From the NCBI GenBank assembly GCA_013203565.1, contig JABMPZ010000097.1, positions 1 to 11,485 of the forward strand: 11,485 nucleotides of DNA, read 5' to 3'. The translations under genes and the position numbers were made by a program. Below the pieces are notes generated by a model. The model was not told the DNA's origin and did no database searches. It saw only the letters and a list, made by a program, of their open reading frames with translations. This DNA is from Parcubacteria group bacterium (lineage in GTDB: Bacteria > Patescibacteriota > Minisyncoccia > Minisyncoccales > CG1-02-41-26). Each line of letters opens with the position of its first letter. The first letter of the stretch is position 1. This document shows positions 1-6,732 of this stretch, one piece after another.

Positions 1-24
1 GGATTATGGTTTTTTTGTTTAAGG

Positions 25-66
25 TTTTGTAGCTACTTAGGGCGATCGTCCTAAGTAGCTACAAAA
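25..66. repeat. 42-bp palindrome P1 centred on CGATCG, upstream of mreC
   Basis: The two 21-base halves are reverse complements except for one G/T pair at 42/49, which would be a G-U wobble in RNA. The axis lies between 45 and 46, inside CGATCG. As RNA it folds into a stem closed by a C(GATC)G tetraloop, starting with UUUUG and ending with CAAAA. A partly U-rich stretch (TTTATTTG) follows. It lies just upstream of the mreC promoter, so it could terminate transcription of an upstream gene or insulate the mre operon. It shares its core with two palindromes at 7709-7804. The inverted repeat is seen directly; any function is inference. Confidence 0.9.
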
Positions 67-79
67 TTTATTTGAAATT

Positions 80-107
80 TTGAAATTTTAAAATTTTGAT
101 ATATAAT
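80..107 (+). promoter_or_regulatory. Promoter of the mreC-mreD-mrdA operon, probably leaderless
   Basis: A -35 box TTGAAA (80-85) and a perfect -10 box TATAAT (102-107) are separated by 16 bases. Only 7 bases lie between the -10 box and the mreC ATG at 115, so transcription would start at or next to the A of the start codon, giving a leaderless mRNA. There is no Shine-Dalgarno sequence. The -35 box sits in a tandem A/T-tract region (74-97) of repeated GAAATTTT-like units, which could act as an UP-like or bent-DNA element. The lysS promoter has the same TTGAAA, 16-base spacer and TATAATACAT. Confidence 0.75.
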
Positions 108-114
108 ACATCTG

Positions 115-915
115 ATGAATAAAAAAACAAAAAAGATAGTATTTATAGTTTTAGGAATTGTAGCTGTTCTCCTGCTTAATACAGTAGGGGGCGGTTTTGT
201 TAAGAACATTTTCTATACCATAACATCGCCTATGCAAAAGGTTCTGTTCAGAGTAGGGGATGGAGTTGGGGGGTGGTTTGGTAGTGTGTTTACCGCTGGT
301 ATTTTGAAAGACGAAAACCATATAATAAACAAGCAGAATATTTTATTACAAAAAGAAATAACCCAGTTAAGAGAGTACAAACAAGAAGTAGAGGTTTTAA
401 GAAAGGCCTTAGATATTAAAGAACAGAAGGGATTTGAATTAACCATGGCTGATACTATACTATACCAACCTGATGATGCTATTTTAATATCAGCAGGACG
501 AGATATGGGTGTTGTTTCTGGAATGCCTGCAATAACAGAGGAGAGTGTTTTAATTGGTAAGGTTGGAGAGGTCTTTGAACATTTCTCTAGTGTGATTTTA
601 ATCTCTTCAAAAGATTTTAACTTTGATGTTGAGGTATATGCTACTTCAGGAGAAGGCATATTAGCTATTGCCCAAGGAGTAGGGGAGAATAAGTTGATTT
701 TTGCATTAGCGCCTCAAGACAAAGAAATAAATCAAGGGGATGTTATAAGAACAACAGCTCTTGGGGGCAAGTTTCCAAAAGGGCTTTTAATTGGTGAAGT
801 TGATGGTGTTAGAAAGAATGATGCAGAGTCATTTCAAGAGGGGACAGTGATTCCATATTTTACTAAGATAGTTTTACAAAAGATATTCTTAATCACTAAT
901 TTCAATAGACCATAA
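115..915 (+). CDS. mreC: Rod shape-determining protein MreC
   Basis: MreC is the bitopic elongasome scaffold that links the MreB cytoskeleton to MreD and the PBP2/RodA synthase; most of it lies outside the cytoplasmic membrane. The 266-residue product fits the family. It has a short basic N-terminus (MNKKTKK), one membrane helix at about residues 8-25, a coiled coil at about 66-103 (NKQNILLQKEITQLREYKQE) that would mediate dimerisation, and a beta-rich C-terminal domain. The conserved glycine-rich stretches include DAILISAGRDMGVVSGM and VLIGKVGEV near 121-152, and FPKGLLIGEV at 220-229. The ATG lies 7 bases after a perfect -10 box, and mreD starts one base after the stop. No mreB is visible in the window, although mreB often lies directly upstream of mreC. 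Family assignment is firm. Confidence 0.93.
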   Translation: MNKKTKKIVFIVLGIVAVLLLNTVGGGFVKNIFYTITSPMQKVLFRVGDGVGGWFGSVFTAGILKDENHIINKQNILLQKEITQLREYKQEVEVLRKALDIKEQKGFELTMADTILYQPDDAILISAGRDMGVVSGMPAITEESVLIGKVGEVFEHFSSVILISSKDFNFDVEVYATSGEGILAIAQGVGENKLIFALAPQDKEINQGDVIRTTALGGKFPKGLLIGEVDGVRKNDAESFQEGTVIPYFTKIVLQKIFLITNFNRP

Positions 916-916
916 A

Positions 917-1483
917 ATGATTAAAGCTCCGCAATTAAACTCAAAGTTCTTTCAGTATATTCTTTTAGCATTTGTTTTTTATCTTTTGGCGGCTTTAGAG
1001 TCGTCTTTTTTTATCCACTTTAGTATTTATTCAGCAGAATTAAATCTTGTCTTTATTTCTGTTTTTTTATTATCTTTTTTCACACAAAGCTCGGGTTCAT
1101 CAAATGTAGTAAGTAATATATGGGCTGGCTCTCCTATGGTGTCGAGCACTGTTTTACGGGCTGGGATTATTGGGGGACTGCTGTTAGATTTAATTAGTAT
1201 AGCTCCATTTGGTGCTTTTACTATTACATTCTTGCTTGTTGTGCTTTTGATTAGAAAAATCCAATCATTTTTTGATAAGTCGAATATATCATGCTTTTTA
1301 ATTGTTTTCTTAATTTCATTTTTATTCTTTAAGATTTGTTTCAGTGTTTTAGTGATGCTTTTATTATTAATCTTCGAACAAAGATTTTTCTTTAATTCGC
1401 CATTTAATTGGGTGTTGTTTATAGAGATTTTGTATAATCTTTTTGTTGTTTTATTAATATTTTGTATAGCAAAATTAAAATGA
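917..1483 (+). CDS. mreD: Rod shape-determining protein MreD
   Basis: MreD is a polytopic membrane partner of MreC in the elongation complex. The 188-residue product is very hydrophobic, with about five membrane helices near residues 12-30, 40-56, 82-112, 124-153 and 165-185. The best family signature is RAGIIGGLLLDLISIAPFGA (81-100), matching the usual GLLLDL...PFG segment of MreD. A polar, Gly/Ser-rich stretch at about 57-80 (QSSGSSNVVSNIWAGSPMVS) separates the first helices from this core and looks like an insertion. The gene starts one base after the mreC stop and has no ribosome binding site, so coupled translation is likely. Its TGA stop overlaps the mrdA ATG as ATGA. Assignment rests on position, topology and the one conserved segment. 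Confidence 0.85.
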   Translation: MIKAPQLNSKFFQYILLAFVFYLLAALESSFFIHFSIYSAELNLVFISVFLLSFFTQSSGSSNVVSNIWAGSPMVSSTVLRAGIIGGLLLDLISIAPFGAFTITFLLVVLLIRKIQSFFDKSNISCFLIVFLISFLFFKICFSVLVMLLLLIFEQRFFFNSPFNWVLFIEILYNLFVVLLIFCIAKLK

Positions 1484-3459
1484 GAAAACGAAAATCTAAA
1501 AAATATTTCAGAGAGATTGCAATAGAAGATGTGTTTTTAGATAAGCTTGCTAAATCAGATGAAAACAGAACTGAAGTTTCAGAAAGGAAATTAGAAGTTC
1601 CTTTGAGAAAGGCAAACTTTGTGTTTTTGCTTTTATTGGGGATTATTGTTTTTGGAGTTTTTATTGCCTTTACTTTTCGTTTACAAGTATATGGTAGGGA
1701 AAAATATACTGCCTTAGCTGACCAGAATAAATACATTGGATATAATATAACATCAGAGAGGGGAGTGATTTATGATAGAAATATGAATCAGCTCGTACGC
1801 AATGAAGCTAGTTTTGATCTTTGGCTTATTAAGGTAAAGTTTTATGAACAGCAGTTCTCTCTTATGCCTTTGAAATTAGAAATAGTTGCTAAAATTCTTG
1901 AACAGGATTTAGATTCTTTATATGAGAAAATTAAAATTGGTGGTAGTGAAATACTATTAGCTAAGAATCTTAATCATAAGGCATTGATTTTACTTGAAAC
2001 AAGAGGCAATGAATTGGGTGGGTTTGGTGTAAGGAAACAAATAGTAAGACATTATGAAGGGGTTGAGAGTTTGGGGCATATTTTAGGATATCTTGGGAAA
2101 ATAAATGCAGAAGAAACAGAGGAATTTATGGAACTGGGATATGATTTTGGGGACTCCATTGGTAAAGAAGGAGTTGAGAAGATATATGAAAAAGAATTAA
2201 AAGAGCAAAAGGGGCGCGTTCAAATAGAACGCACAGCTCAAGGTGAGATTCTTTCACAAAAGGTTATGGAATATCCTAAGTCAGGCAAGGCATTAGTTTT
2301 GTCATTGGACTTGGACTTGCAGAAAAAAGTTGAGCAAGTTCTTTCTCAAACTCTAAAAGATGTAGAGTCAGAAAAAGGAGCTGTTATTATCTTAAACCCA
2401 AATAATGGGGAGGTATTAGCAAGTGTTTCATTGCCTGGGTTTGATAATAACTTATTCTCTGGAGGTATTTCGTTTGAAGATTTTGAAAAGCTTAATCAGA
2501 ATGAAAATAATCCACAACTCAATAGAGTAATCTCTGGCTATTACCCTCCTGGGAGTACCATAAAACCAACCATTGCTATGGCAGGGTTGTCTGAAGATAT
2601 AATATCTGAGAATACCTCGCTTTATGCTCCATTAGATCTTTGTATTGTTAATATATATACTGAAGATGGTCAGTGTTTTAGTGACTGGGCTTTTCATGGA
2701 TGGACTGATGTTAGGAGGGCTATTGCTGAATCAGTTAATCCCTTCTTCTATATCATTGGTGGGGGATACACACGACCCCTGTCTTCAAGTGAGTTTTTTG
2801 ATGAGCGTTTAGTTGATAATTTTAAGGGATTGGGTGTAAGATTAATTAATAAGTATCTTGATTTGTTTGGTTATGGTAAAAAAACAGGGATTGATTTACC
2901 AGGTGAGGTAGGTGGTCGTGTGCCTACGCCAGAATGGAAAGAGAGCTATTATTCAACAGCAGAAACACAAAGATGGTATTTAGGAGATACATATAACTTA
3001 TCTATTGGACAGGGTAATATGTTGGCTACTCCTTTGCAGATGGCCGTAGGAACAGCAGCAATAGCAAACCAAGGCACACTTGTTTCGCCTAAAATTGTAA
3101 AGCAGATTATCAATCCACAAACAAAAGAAACTGAACAAGTGAGTGGGGGAGTGTCTCAAATAACTGATATTGACCCCTACATATATACTATTGTGCGTCA
3201 GGGGATGCGACAGACCGTTGCATCAGGAGGTGGCTCAGCTCATCGTTTGGATAGTTTACCAGTTGAAGTAGCAGCGAAAACAGGAACAGCTCAAATCTAT
3301 CCAAGCAAAGAGATTTACCATAACTGGATTGCAGTGTTCGCACCATACGAAAACCCAGAAATAGTAATAGTAGTTTTAATAGAAGAAGTAGAAGGTCTAA
3401 GAGTGGCAGCTCAAACCACCGCCAAAGAAATATTACAATATTACTTTGAAAATAATTAA
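1480..3459 (+). CDS. mrdA: Penicillin-binding protein 2, class B peptidoglycan transpeptidase
   Basis: This is the elongation-specific DD-transpeptidase that cross-links peptidoglycan stem peptides with RodA. From the ATG at 1480 the protein has 659 residues, a usual PBP2 length. It has a charged cytoplasmic N-terminus of about 45 residues, one membrane anchor at about 47-65, and the pedestal motif RGVIYDRN at 94-101. The penicillin-binding domain carries all three active-site motifs: STIK at 359-362 (catalytic Ser359), SVN at 418-420 and KTG at 600-602. I chose ATG 1480 over an in-frame TTG at 1462 because it overlaps the mreD stop as ATGA, the classic coupling arrangement. PBP2 rather than the divisome PBP3 is inferred from the mreCD context; rodA is not in the window. 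Confidence 0.95.
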   Translation: MRKRKSKKYFREIAIEDVFLDKLAKSDENRTEVSERKLEVPLRKANFVFLLLLGIIVFGVFIAFTFRLQVYGREKYTALADQNKYIGYNITSERGVIYDRNMNQLVRNEASFDLWLIKVKFYEQQFSLMPLKLEIVAKILEQDLDSLYEKIKIGGSEILLAKNLNHKALILLETRGNELGGFGVRKQIVRHYEGVESLGHILGYLGKINAEETEEFMELGYDFGDSIGKEGVEKIYEKELKEQKGRVQIERTAQGEILSQKVMEYPKSGKALVLSLDLDLQKKVEQVLSQTLKDVESEKGAVIILNPNNGEVLASVSLPGFDNNLFSGGISFEDFEKLNQNENNPQLNRVISGYYPPGSTIKPTIAMAGLSEDIISENTSLYAPLDLCIVNIYTEDGQCFSDWAFHGWTDVRRAIAESVNPFFYIIGGGYTRPLSSSEFFDERLVDNFKGLGVRLINKYLDLFGYGKKTGIDLPGEVGGRVPTPEWKESYYSTAETQRWYLGDTYNLSIGQGNMLATPLQMAVGTAAIANQGTLVSPKIVKQIINPQTKETEQVSGGVSQITDIDPYIYTIVRQGMRQTVASGGGSAHRLDSLPVEVAAKTGTAQIYPSKEIYHNWIAVFAPYENPEIVIVVLIEEVEGLRVAAQTTAKEILQYYFENN

Positions 3460-3473
3460 ATAAGTTGTATAAT
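3446..3473 (+). promoter_or_regulatory. Promoter of lysS
   Basis: A -35 box TTGAAA (3446-3451) and a -10 box TATAAT (3468-3473) are separated by 16 bases; the -35 box lies inside the last codons of mrdA. Spacing and box sequences are the same as in the mreC promoter, and both continue as TATAATACAT. Transcription should start near 3480, giving a leader of about 22 bases with no Shine-Dalgarno sequence before the ATG at 3503. Confidence 0.7.
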
Positions 3474-3502
3474 ACATTAATAAATTAAGTTTCTCATACT
3501 TT

Positions 3503-4963
3503 ATGCCAAATATAGAAGATTTACGAAAAAACAGAATAGAGAAATTAAAGGCCTTGCAATCTGCAGGTGTTAATCCTTATCCTGCAAAGTCCAAGAGAAC
3601 TCATACTGTTGATGAGGTTTTGAAGGATTTTGCTAAATTAAAGAAAGCAAATAAAAAAGTAACAATTGCTGGTCGTTTGAAAGCCCAGAGAGGGCACGGC
3701 GGAGCAATGTTTTTAGATATTGAAGATGGTTTTGGGAAAATCCAAATCCTTTTTAGGAAAAACAAAGTAGGAGCAAAGGTATTTAAATCATTTAAAGATA
3801 ACTTTGATATTGGTGACTTTGTTGAAGTCAATGGGGGATTATTCAAAACCAAAACAGGAGAGAAAACAATTGAAGCCGTGGGAATTAGGATGTTAACAAA
3901 GTCTTTACTTCCTTTGCCTGAAAAGTGGCATGGTCTAAAGGATGAAGAAGAACGGCTCCGCAAAAGATACCTTGATATCATATTCAACCCAGAGATAAAA
4001 GAAATGATTGAAAAGAAAGCAGTGTTTTGGGGTTCAATGAGAGAGTTTTTAGAAGACAAAGGGTTTTTAGAAGTTGAGACCCCTGTTTTAGAAACAACAC
4101 CGGGAGGTGCTGATGCTAAGCCATTCTCTACACATCACAATGCTTTGGATTTAGATGTATATTTAAGGATATCAATGGGAGAACTCTGGCAAAAACGACT
4201 AATGGTAGCTGGCTTTGAAAAAACTTATGAAATAGGTAGACAATTCAGGAATGAGGGTATGGATGCAGAACACTTACAAGATTATACCCAGATGGAGTTT
4301 TATTGGGCTTATGCTGATTATGAGCAAGGAATGAAATTAACTGAAGAAATGTATAAATATGTTGCTAAAAAAACATTTAACACATTAAAGTTTAAGATTA
4401 AAAATTTTAATGTTGATTTAGGCAAAAAATGGCAGATCTATGATTATCAGAAAATTGTAAAAAAAGAAACAGGAATTGATATTTTAAATACAAACCTAAA
4501 ACAAATTGAAACAAAATTAAAACAACTGAAAGTTGTTTATAATAAGAAAGGTTTTAATTTGAATAGGGGAGTGGATAGCTTATGGAAACACTGCAGAAAG
4601 AAAATTGCAGGCCCAGGGTTTTTAATAAATCATCCTGTTGAGGTTTCCCCTTTGGCTAAAAGAAAAGAAAAAACTCCAGAGCTTGTCCAGAGGTTTCAGA
4701 TTATTATTGCTGGTAGTGAATTAGGCAATGGTTATTCTGAATTAAATAACCCTATTGACCAAGCAGAGAGATTCAAAGAACAACAAAAATTAAGAGACCA
4801 AGGAGATGCAGAAGCGCAAATGCACGACCATGACTTTGTTGAAGCATTAGAATATGGAATGCCACCAACATGTGGCTTCGGCTTATCAGAGCGTTTGTTC
4901 AGTTTTCTAATGGACAAGCCAATGCGAGAGTGCCAGATATTCCCTTTGATGAGACCAAGGTAA
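3503..4963 (+). CDS. lysS: Lysyl-tRNA synthetase, class II
   Basis: LysRS charges tRNA-Lys with lysine in the cytoplasm. The 486-residue protein has an N-terminal OB-fold anticodon-binding domain (about 50-135) and a class II catalytic domain. LysRS hallmarks are PLPEKWHGLKDEEERLRKRY (137-156), motif 1 GFLEVETPVLE (187-197), GGADAKPFSTHHNALD (201-216), motif 2 with FRNEG (248-252), and ELGNGYSELNNPIDQ (406-420). Motif 3 reads GFGLSERL (458-465): the invariant Arg464 is present, but the usual GIDRL is replaced by LSERL. The region near 223-270 (SMGELWQKRLMVAGFEKTYE and onward) is also divergent from typical bacterial LysRS. It is transcribed from its own promoter and ends at a hairpin shared with a convergent gene. 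AspRS or AsnRS is unlikely given the HHNALD and SELNNPIDQ signatures. Confidence 0.95.
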   Translation: MPNIEDLRKNRIEKLKALQSAGVNPYPAKSKRTHTVDEVLKDFAKLKKANKKVTIAGRLKAQRGHGGAMFLDIEDGFGKIQILFRKNKVGAKVFKSFKDNFDIGDFVEVNGGLFKTKTGEKTIEAVGIRMLTKSLLPLPEKWHGLKDEEERLRKRYLDIIFNPEIKEMIEKKAVFWGSMREFLEDKGFLEVETPVLETTPGGADAKPFSTHHNALDLDVYLRISMGELWQKRLMVAGFEKTYEIGRQFRNEGMDAEHLQDYTQMEFYWAYADYEQGMKLTEEMYKYVAKKTFNTLKFKIKNFNVDLGKKWQIYDYQKIVKKETGIDILNTNLKQIETKLKQLKVVYNKKGFNLNRGVDSLWKHCRKKIAGPGFLINHPVEVSPLAKRKEKTPELVQRFQIIIAGSELGNGYSELNNPIDQAERFKEQQKLRDQGDAEAQMHDHDFVEALEYGMPPTCGFGLSERLFSFLMDKPMRECQIFPLMRPR

Positions 4964-4966
4964 TAA

Positions 4967-5010
4967 AATATCCCCAAGTGAATGTTGTTAGCAGTTCACT
5001 TGAGGATATT
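4967..5010. terminator. Hairpin between convergent lysS and minus-strand gene
   Basis: The 16-base arms 4967-4982 and 4995-5010 are complementary apart from one C/A mismatch (4974/5003), around a 12-base loop. The hairpin begins three bases after the lysS stop. On the minus strand the stem runs into TTTTATTA, a typical U-tract, so it fits a terminator for the small gene at 5030-5272. On the plus strand the run after the stem is GATGATAAAA, so termination of lysS here would be weaker. Confidence 0.7.
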
Positions 5011-5029
5011 GATGATAAAAAGATATTAT

Positions 5030-5272
5030 CTACCCCTTGAGTATATGGAGTAGAAAATTAATAGTAACCGTTACTATTATTGCCAATCTAGGGCAATATC
5101 TTATTATCTTTTTTAACTTCCACACCTTGTGATGCATCTCCAAGGCGTTTTTTTGTGTTTTCGATAATGAAGCCTTATAGCCGTATTTTTTTACTTTAGG
5201 TAAACACAGTAAGACGATAATAACCAATGTTACATCTATAAGCAGGGTAATTATGATGATTGCAGTGCGCAT
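5030..5272 (-). CDS. Small two-helix membrane protein of unknown function
   Basis: I do not recognise this 80-residue protein. It has two hydrophobic segments, at about 4-24 (IIIITLLIDVTLVIIVLLCL) and 63-77 (LAIIVTVTINFLLHI). They are joined by a basic, probably cytoplasmic segment rich in Lys (KVKKYGYKASLSKTQKNA and WKLKKIIRYCPR), which suggests a hairpin membrane topology with both ends outside. Evidence that it is a real gene: a near-perfect Shine-Dalgarno AAGGAGG directly upstream of ATG with suitable spacing, an extended -10 promoter about 40 bases upstream, and a terminator hairpin after its stop. It is the only minus-strand gene here and the only one with a strong ribosome binding site, unlike its housekeeping neighbours. 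Recent acquisition or high expression would both fit; function is unknown. Confidence 0.72.
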   Translation of the reverse strand: MRTAIIIITLLIDVTLVIIVLLCLPKVKKYGYKASLSKTQKNALEMHHKVWKLKKIIRYCPRLAIIVTVTINFLLHILKG

Positions 5273-5275
5273 ACC

Positions 5276-5285
5276 CCCTCCTTTT
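5276..5285 (-). promoter_or_regulatory. Strong Shine-Dalgarno of the minus-strand small gene
   Basis: Read on the minus strand, AAAAGGAGGGGGT precedes the ATG at 5272. The AGGAGG core is a near-perfect anti-SD match a few bases before the start. No other gene in the window has a comparable site, so this both supports the gene and decides its start. Confidence 0.8.
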
Positions 5286-5309
5286 TTTTAAGATTGTAAT
5301 ATATTTAAG

Positions 5310-5318
5310 ATTATACCA
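5310..5318 (-). promoter_or_regulatory. Extended -10 promoter element of the minus-strand small gene
   Basis: The minus strand reads TGGTATAAT, an extended -10 (TGnTATAAT). No good -35 box is seen 16-18 bases upstream, which is normal for extended -10 promoters. The predicted start near 5303 gives a leader of about 30 bases that contains the Shine-Dalgarno sequence. Confidence 0.6.
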
Positions 5319-5379
5319 GCGATAAAATAATAACACATTATCTGATTTTTAGCAAGCGAAAAGCAAAATTATTCAAATT

Positions 5380-5417
5380 AATAGCTGTGAATAATAGTTT
5401 TCAGCTATTTTTGTTTT
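5380..5417 (+). terminator. Terminator-like hairpin in the serS upstream region
   Basis: AATAGCTG (5380-5387) pairs perfectly with CAGCTATT (5402-5409) around a 14-base loop. It is followed by a T-rich tract (5408-5417, TTTTTGTTTT overlapping the stem end). This has the form of an intrinsic terminator on the plus strand, yet no plus-strand gene ends between 4963 and here. It may stop read-through from lysS, end a short RNA, or lie in a longer serS leader. Confidence 0.5.
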
Positions 5418-5461
5418 GATAAACCAGCAGTTATATGGTATATTTAATCATTGTGTTGAGT

Positions 5462-5467
5462 TATAAT
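5462..5467 (+). promoter_or_regulatory. -10 box of serS
   Basis: A perfect TATAAT lies 14 bases before the serS ATG. No convincing -35 box is present at 16-18 bases spacing. Transcription from here would start near 5474, leaving a leader of about 8 bases without a Shine-Dalgarno sequence, which is nearly leaderless. Confidence 0.55.
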
Positions 5468-5481
5468 ATTAAATAAGATAT

Positions 5482-6732
5482 ATGTTAGATATTAAATATA
5501 TCAGGGAAAACCCTGAAAAAGTACAAAAAGGAGCCAAAGACAAAGGCGTTGAAGTAGATATTGACCGTGTTTTGCAATTAGACGAAGAAAGGCGCAAGAT
5601 GATTGTTGATATAGAGCAGAAAAGAGCAGAGCGGAATAAAATTAGTCATAAGGGAGCTGGCCCTGAAGTTATAGAGCAGGGTAGACAACTCAAATCTGAA
5701 ATTAAAAGTTTAGAAGAACATCTTGACGCAGTTGAGAATGACTATAACGCTATAATGGTTCAAATTCCTAATCCTGCTTTTGATGATGTGCCAGTAGGGG
5801 AGGATGATGAACACAATAAAGTAAAAGAGAAAAGAGGAAAAATACCAAAGTTTGATTTCAAAGTTAAAGACCATATGGAGATAGGGGAGCAGTTTGATAT
5901 TATTGATACAAAAAGAGCTACAAAGGTTGCGGGCTCTAGATTTTATTACTTGAAGGGACAAGCTGCTTTATTAGAGTTTGCTTTGATAAATCTTGCATTA
6001 GCAAAAATAACAAAAAAGGGATTTATTCCTGTTATTCCTCCTGTAATGATTAAGAGTGAAATGGCTAAAGGCACGGGCTACTTTGAACAAGTTGACGCCA
6101 ACGAAGCCTACTATATCCAAGATGATGATATGTTTTTAATAGGAACAAGTGAACAGACATTAATTACTATGCATGCTGGAGAAACTCTTGAGGAAGCAGA
6201 TCTTCCTAAGCTGTATCTTGGTTTTTCAACCTGTTTTAGAAGAGAAGCAGGGAGTTATGGAAAAGACACCAAAGGGATTTTAAGGGCTCATCAGTTTGAT
6301 AAACTTGAGATGGTTGTTTTGTGTAAACCAGAAGACTCTCTAAAATATCACGAGCTTTTACTTGAAATAGAAACAGAACTTATGGATGCTCTTGAGTTAC
6401 CTTATCAAATAATTGATATCTGCACTGGTGACTTAGGGCTACCTGCAGCTAAAAAGTATGACATTGAAGTTTGGATGCCGAGTCAAGATAAATATAGAGA
6501 AACACACTCAACATCTAACTGCACTGATTTTCAATCAAGACGGTTGAATATTAAGTACAAAGATACAAAAACAAATAAAGCGGAGTTTGTTCATATCTTG
6601 AATGGCACGGCTTTTTCAATGCGCCCATTGATAGCTATTTTAGAAAATAACCAACAAAAGGATGGTAGTATAAAAATACCGAAAGTATTACATAAATACT
6701 TACCGTTTAAGGAAATAAAAGCAAAAAAATAA
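5482..6732 (+). CDS. serS: Seryl-tRNA synthetase
   Basis: SerRS charges tRNA-Ser (and tRNA-Sec where present) with serine. The 416-residue product matches the family length. It has an N-terminal tRNA-binding domain with the long antiparallel coiled coil at about residues 28-92, starting from the conserved MLDIKYIRENPEKV. The catalytic core contains the GTSEQ loop (221-225, the TxE serine-binding motif), motif 2 with CFRREAGSYGKDTKGILRAH (251-270), HSTSNCTDFQSRR (342-354), and motif 3 LNGTAFSMRPLIAILEN (373-389) with the invariant Arg381. The ATG follows a -10 box closely and lacks a ribosome binding site. The stop codon overlaps the start of the next gene as TAATG, so serS and the FemX-like gene are very probably co-transcribed and translationally coupled. 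Confidence 0.97.
   Translation: MLDIKYIRENPEKVQKGAKDKGVEVDIDRVLQLDEERRKMIVDIEQKRAERNKISHKGAGPEVIEQGRQLKSEIKSLEEHLDAVENDYNAIMVQIPNPAFDDVPVGEDDEHNKVKEKRGKIPKFDFKVKDHMEIGEQFDIIDTKRATKVAGSRFYYLKGQAALLEFALINLALAKITKKGFIPVIPPVMIKSEMAKGTGYFEQVDANEAYYIQDDDMFLIGTSEQTLITMHAGETLEEADLPKLYLGFSTCFRREAGSYGKDTKGILRAHQFDKLEMVVLCKPEDSLKYHELLLEIETELMDALELPYQIIDICTGDLGLPAAKKYDIEVWMPSQDKYRETHSTSNCTDFQSRRLNIKYKDTKTNKAEFVHILNGTAFSMRPLIAILENNQQKDGSIKIPKVLHKYLPFKEIKAKK

Noticed and set aside
25..66. Cyanobacterial origin suggested by the HIP1-like GCGATCG core
   Set aside because: Only one of three cores is a full GCGATCGC, and gene content, AT-richness and start signals do not suggest a cyanobacterium.
71..98. CRISPR-like or tandem repeat array
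   Set aside because: The GAAATTTT-like units are short A/T tracts next to the promoter, without spacers.
213..659. Antisense open frame under mreC, and similar ones under mrdA, lysS, serS, murF and ddl
   Set aside because: They lie opposite firmly identified genes, lack start signals and have no recognisable domains.
1462..1479. TTG start for mrdA
   Set aside because: ATG 1480 overlaps the mreD stop as ATGA, which is the more usual arrangement.
1481..1483. TGA read as glycine (code 25)
   Set aside because: The mreD TGA overlaps a clear mrdA ATG and reading through gives no sensible protein.
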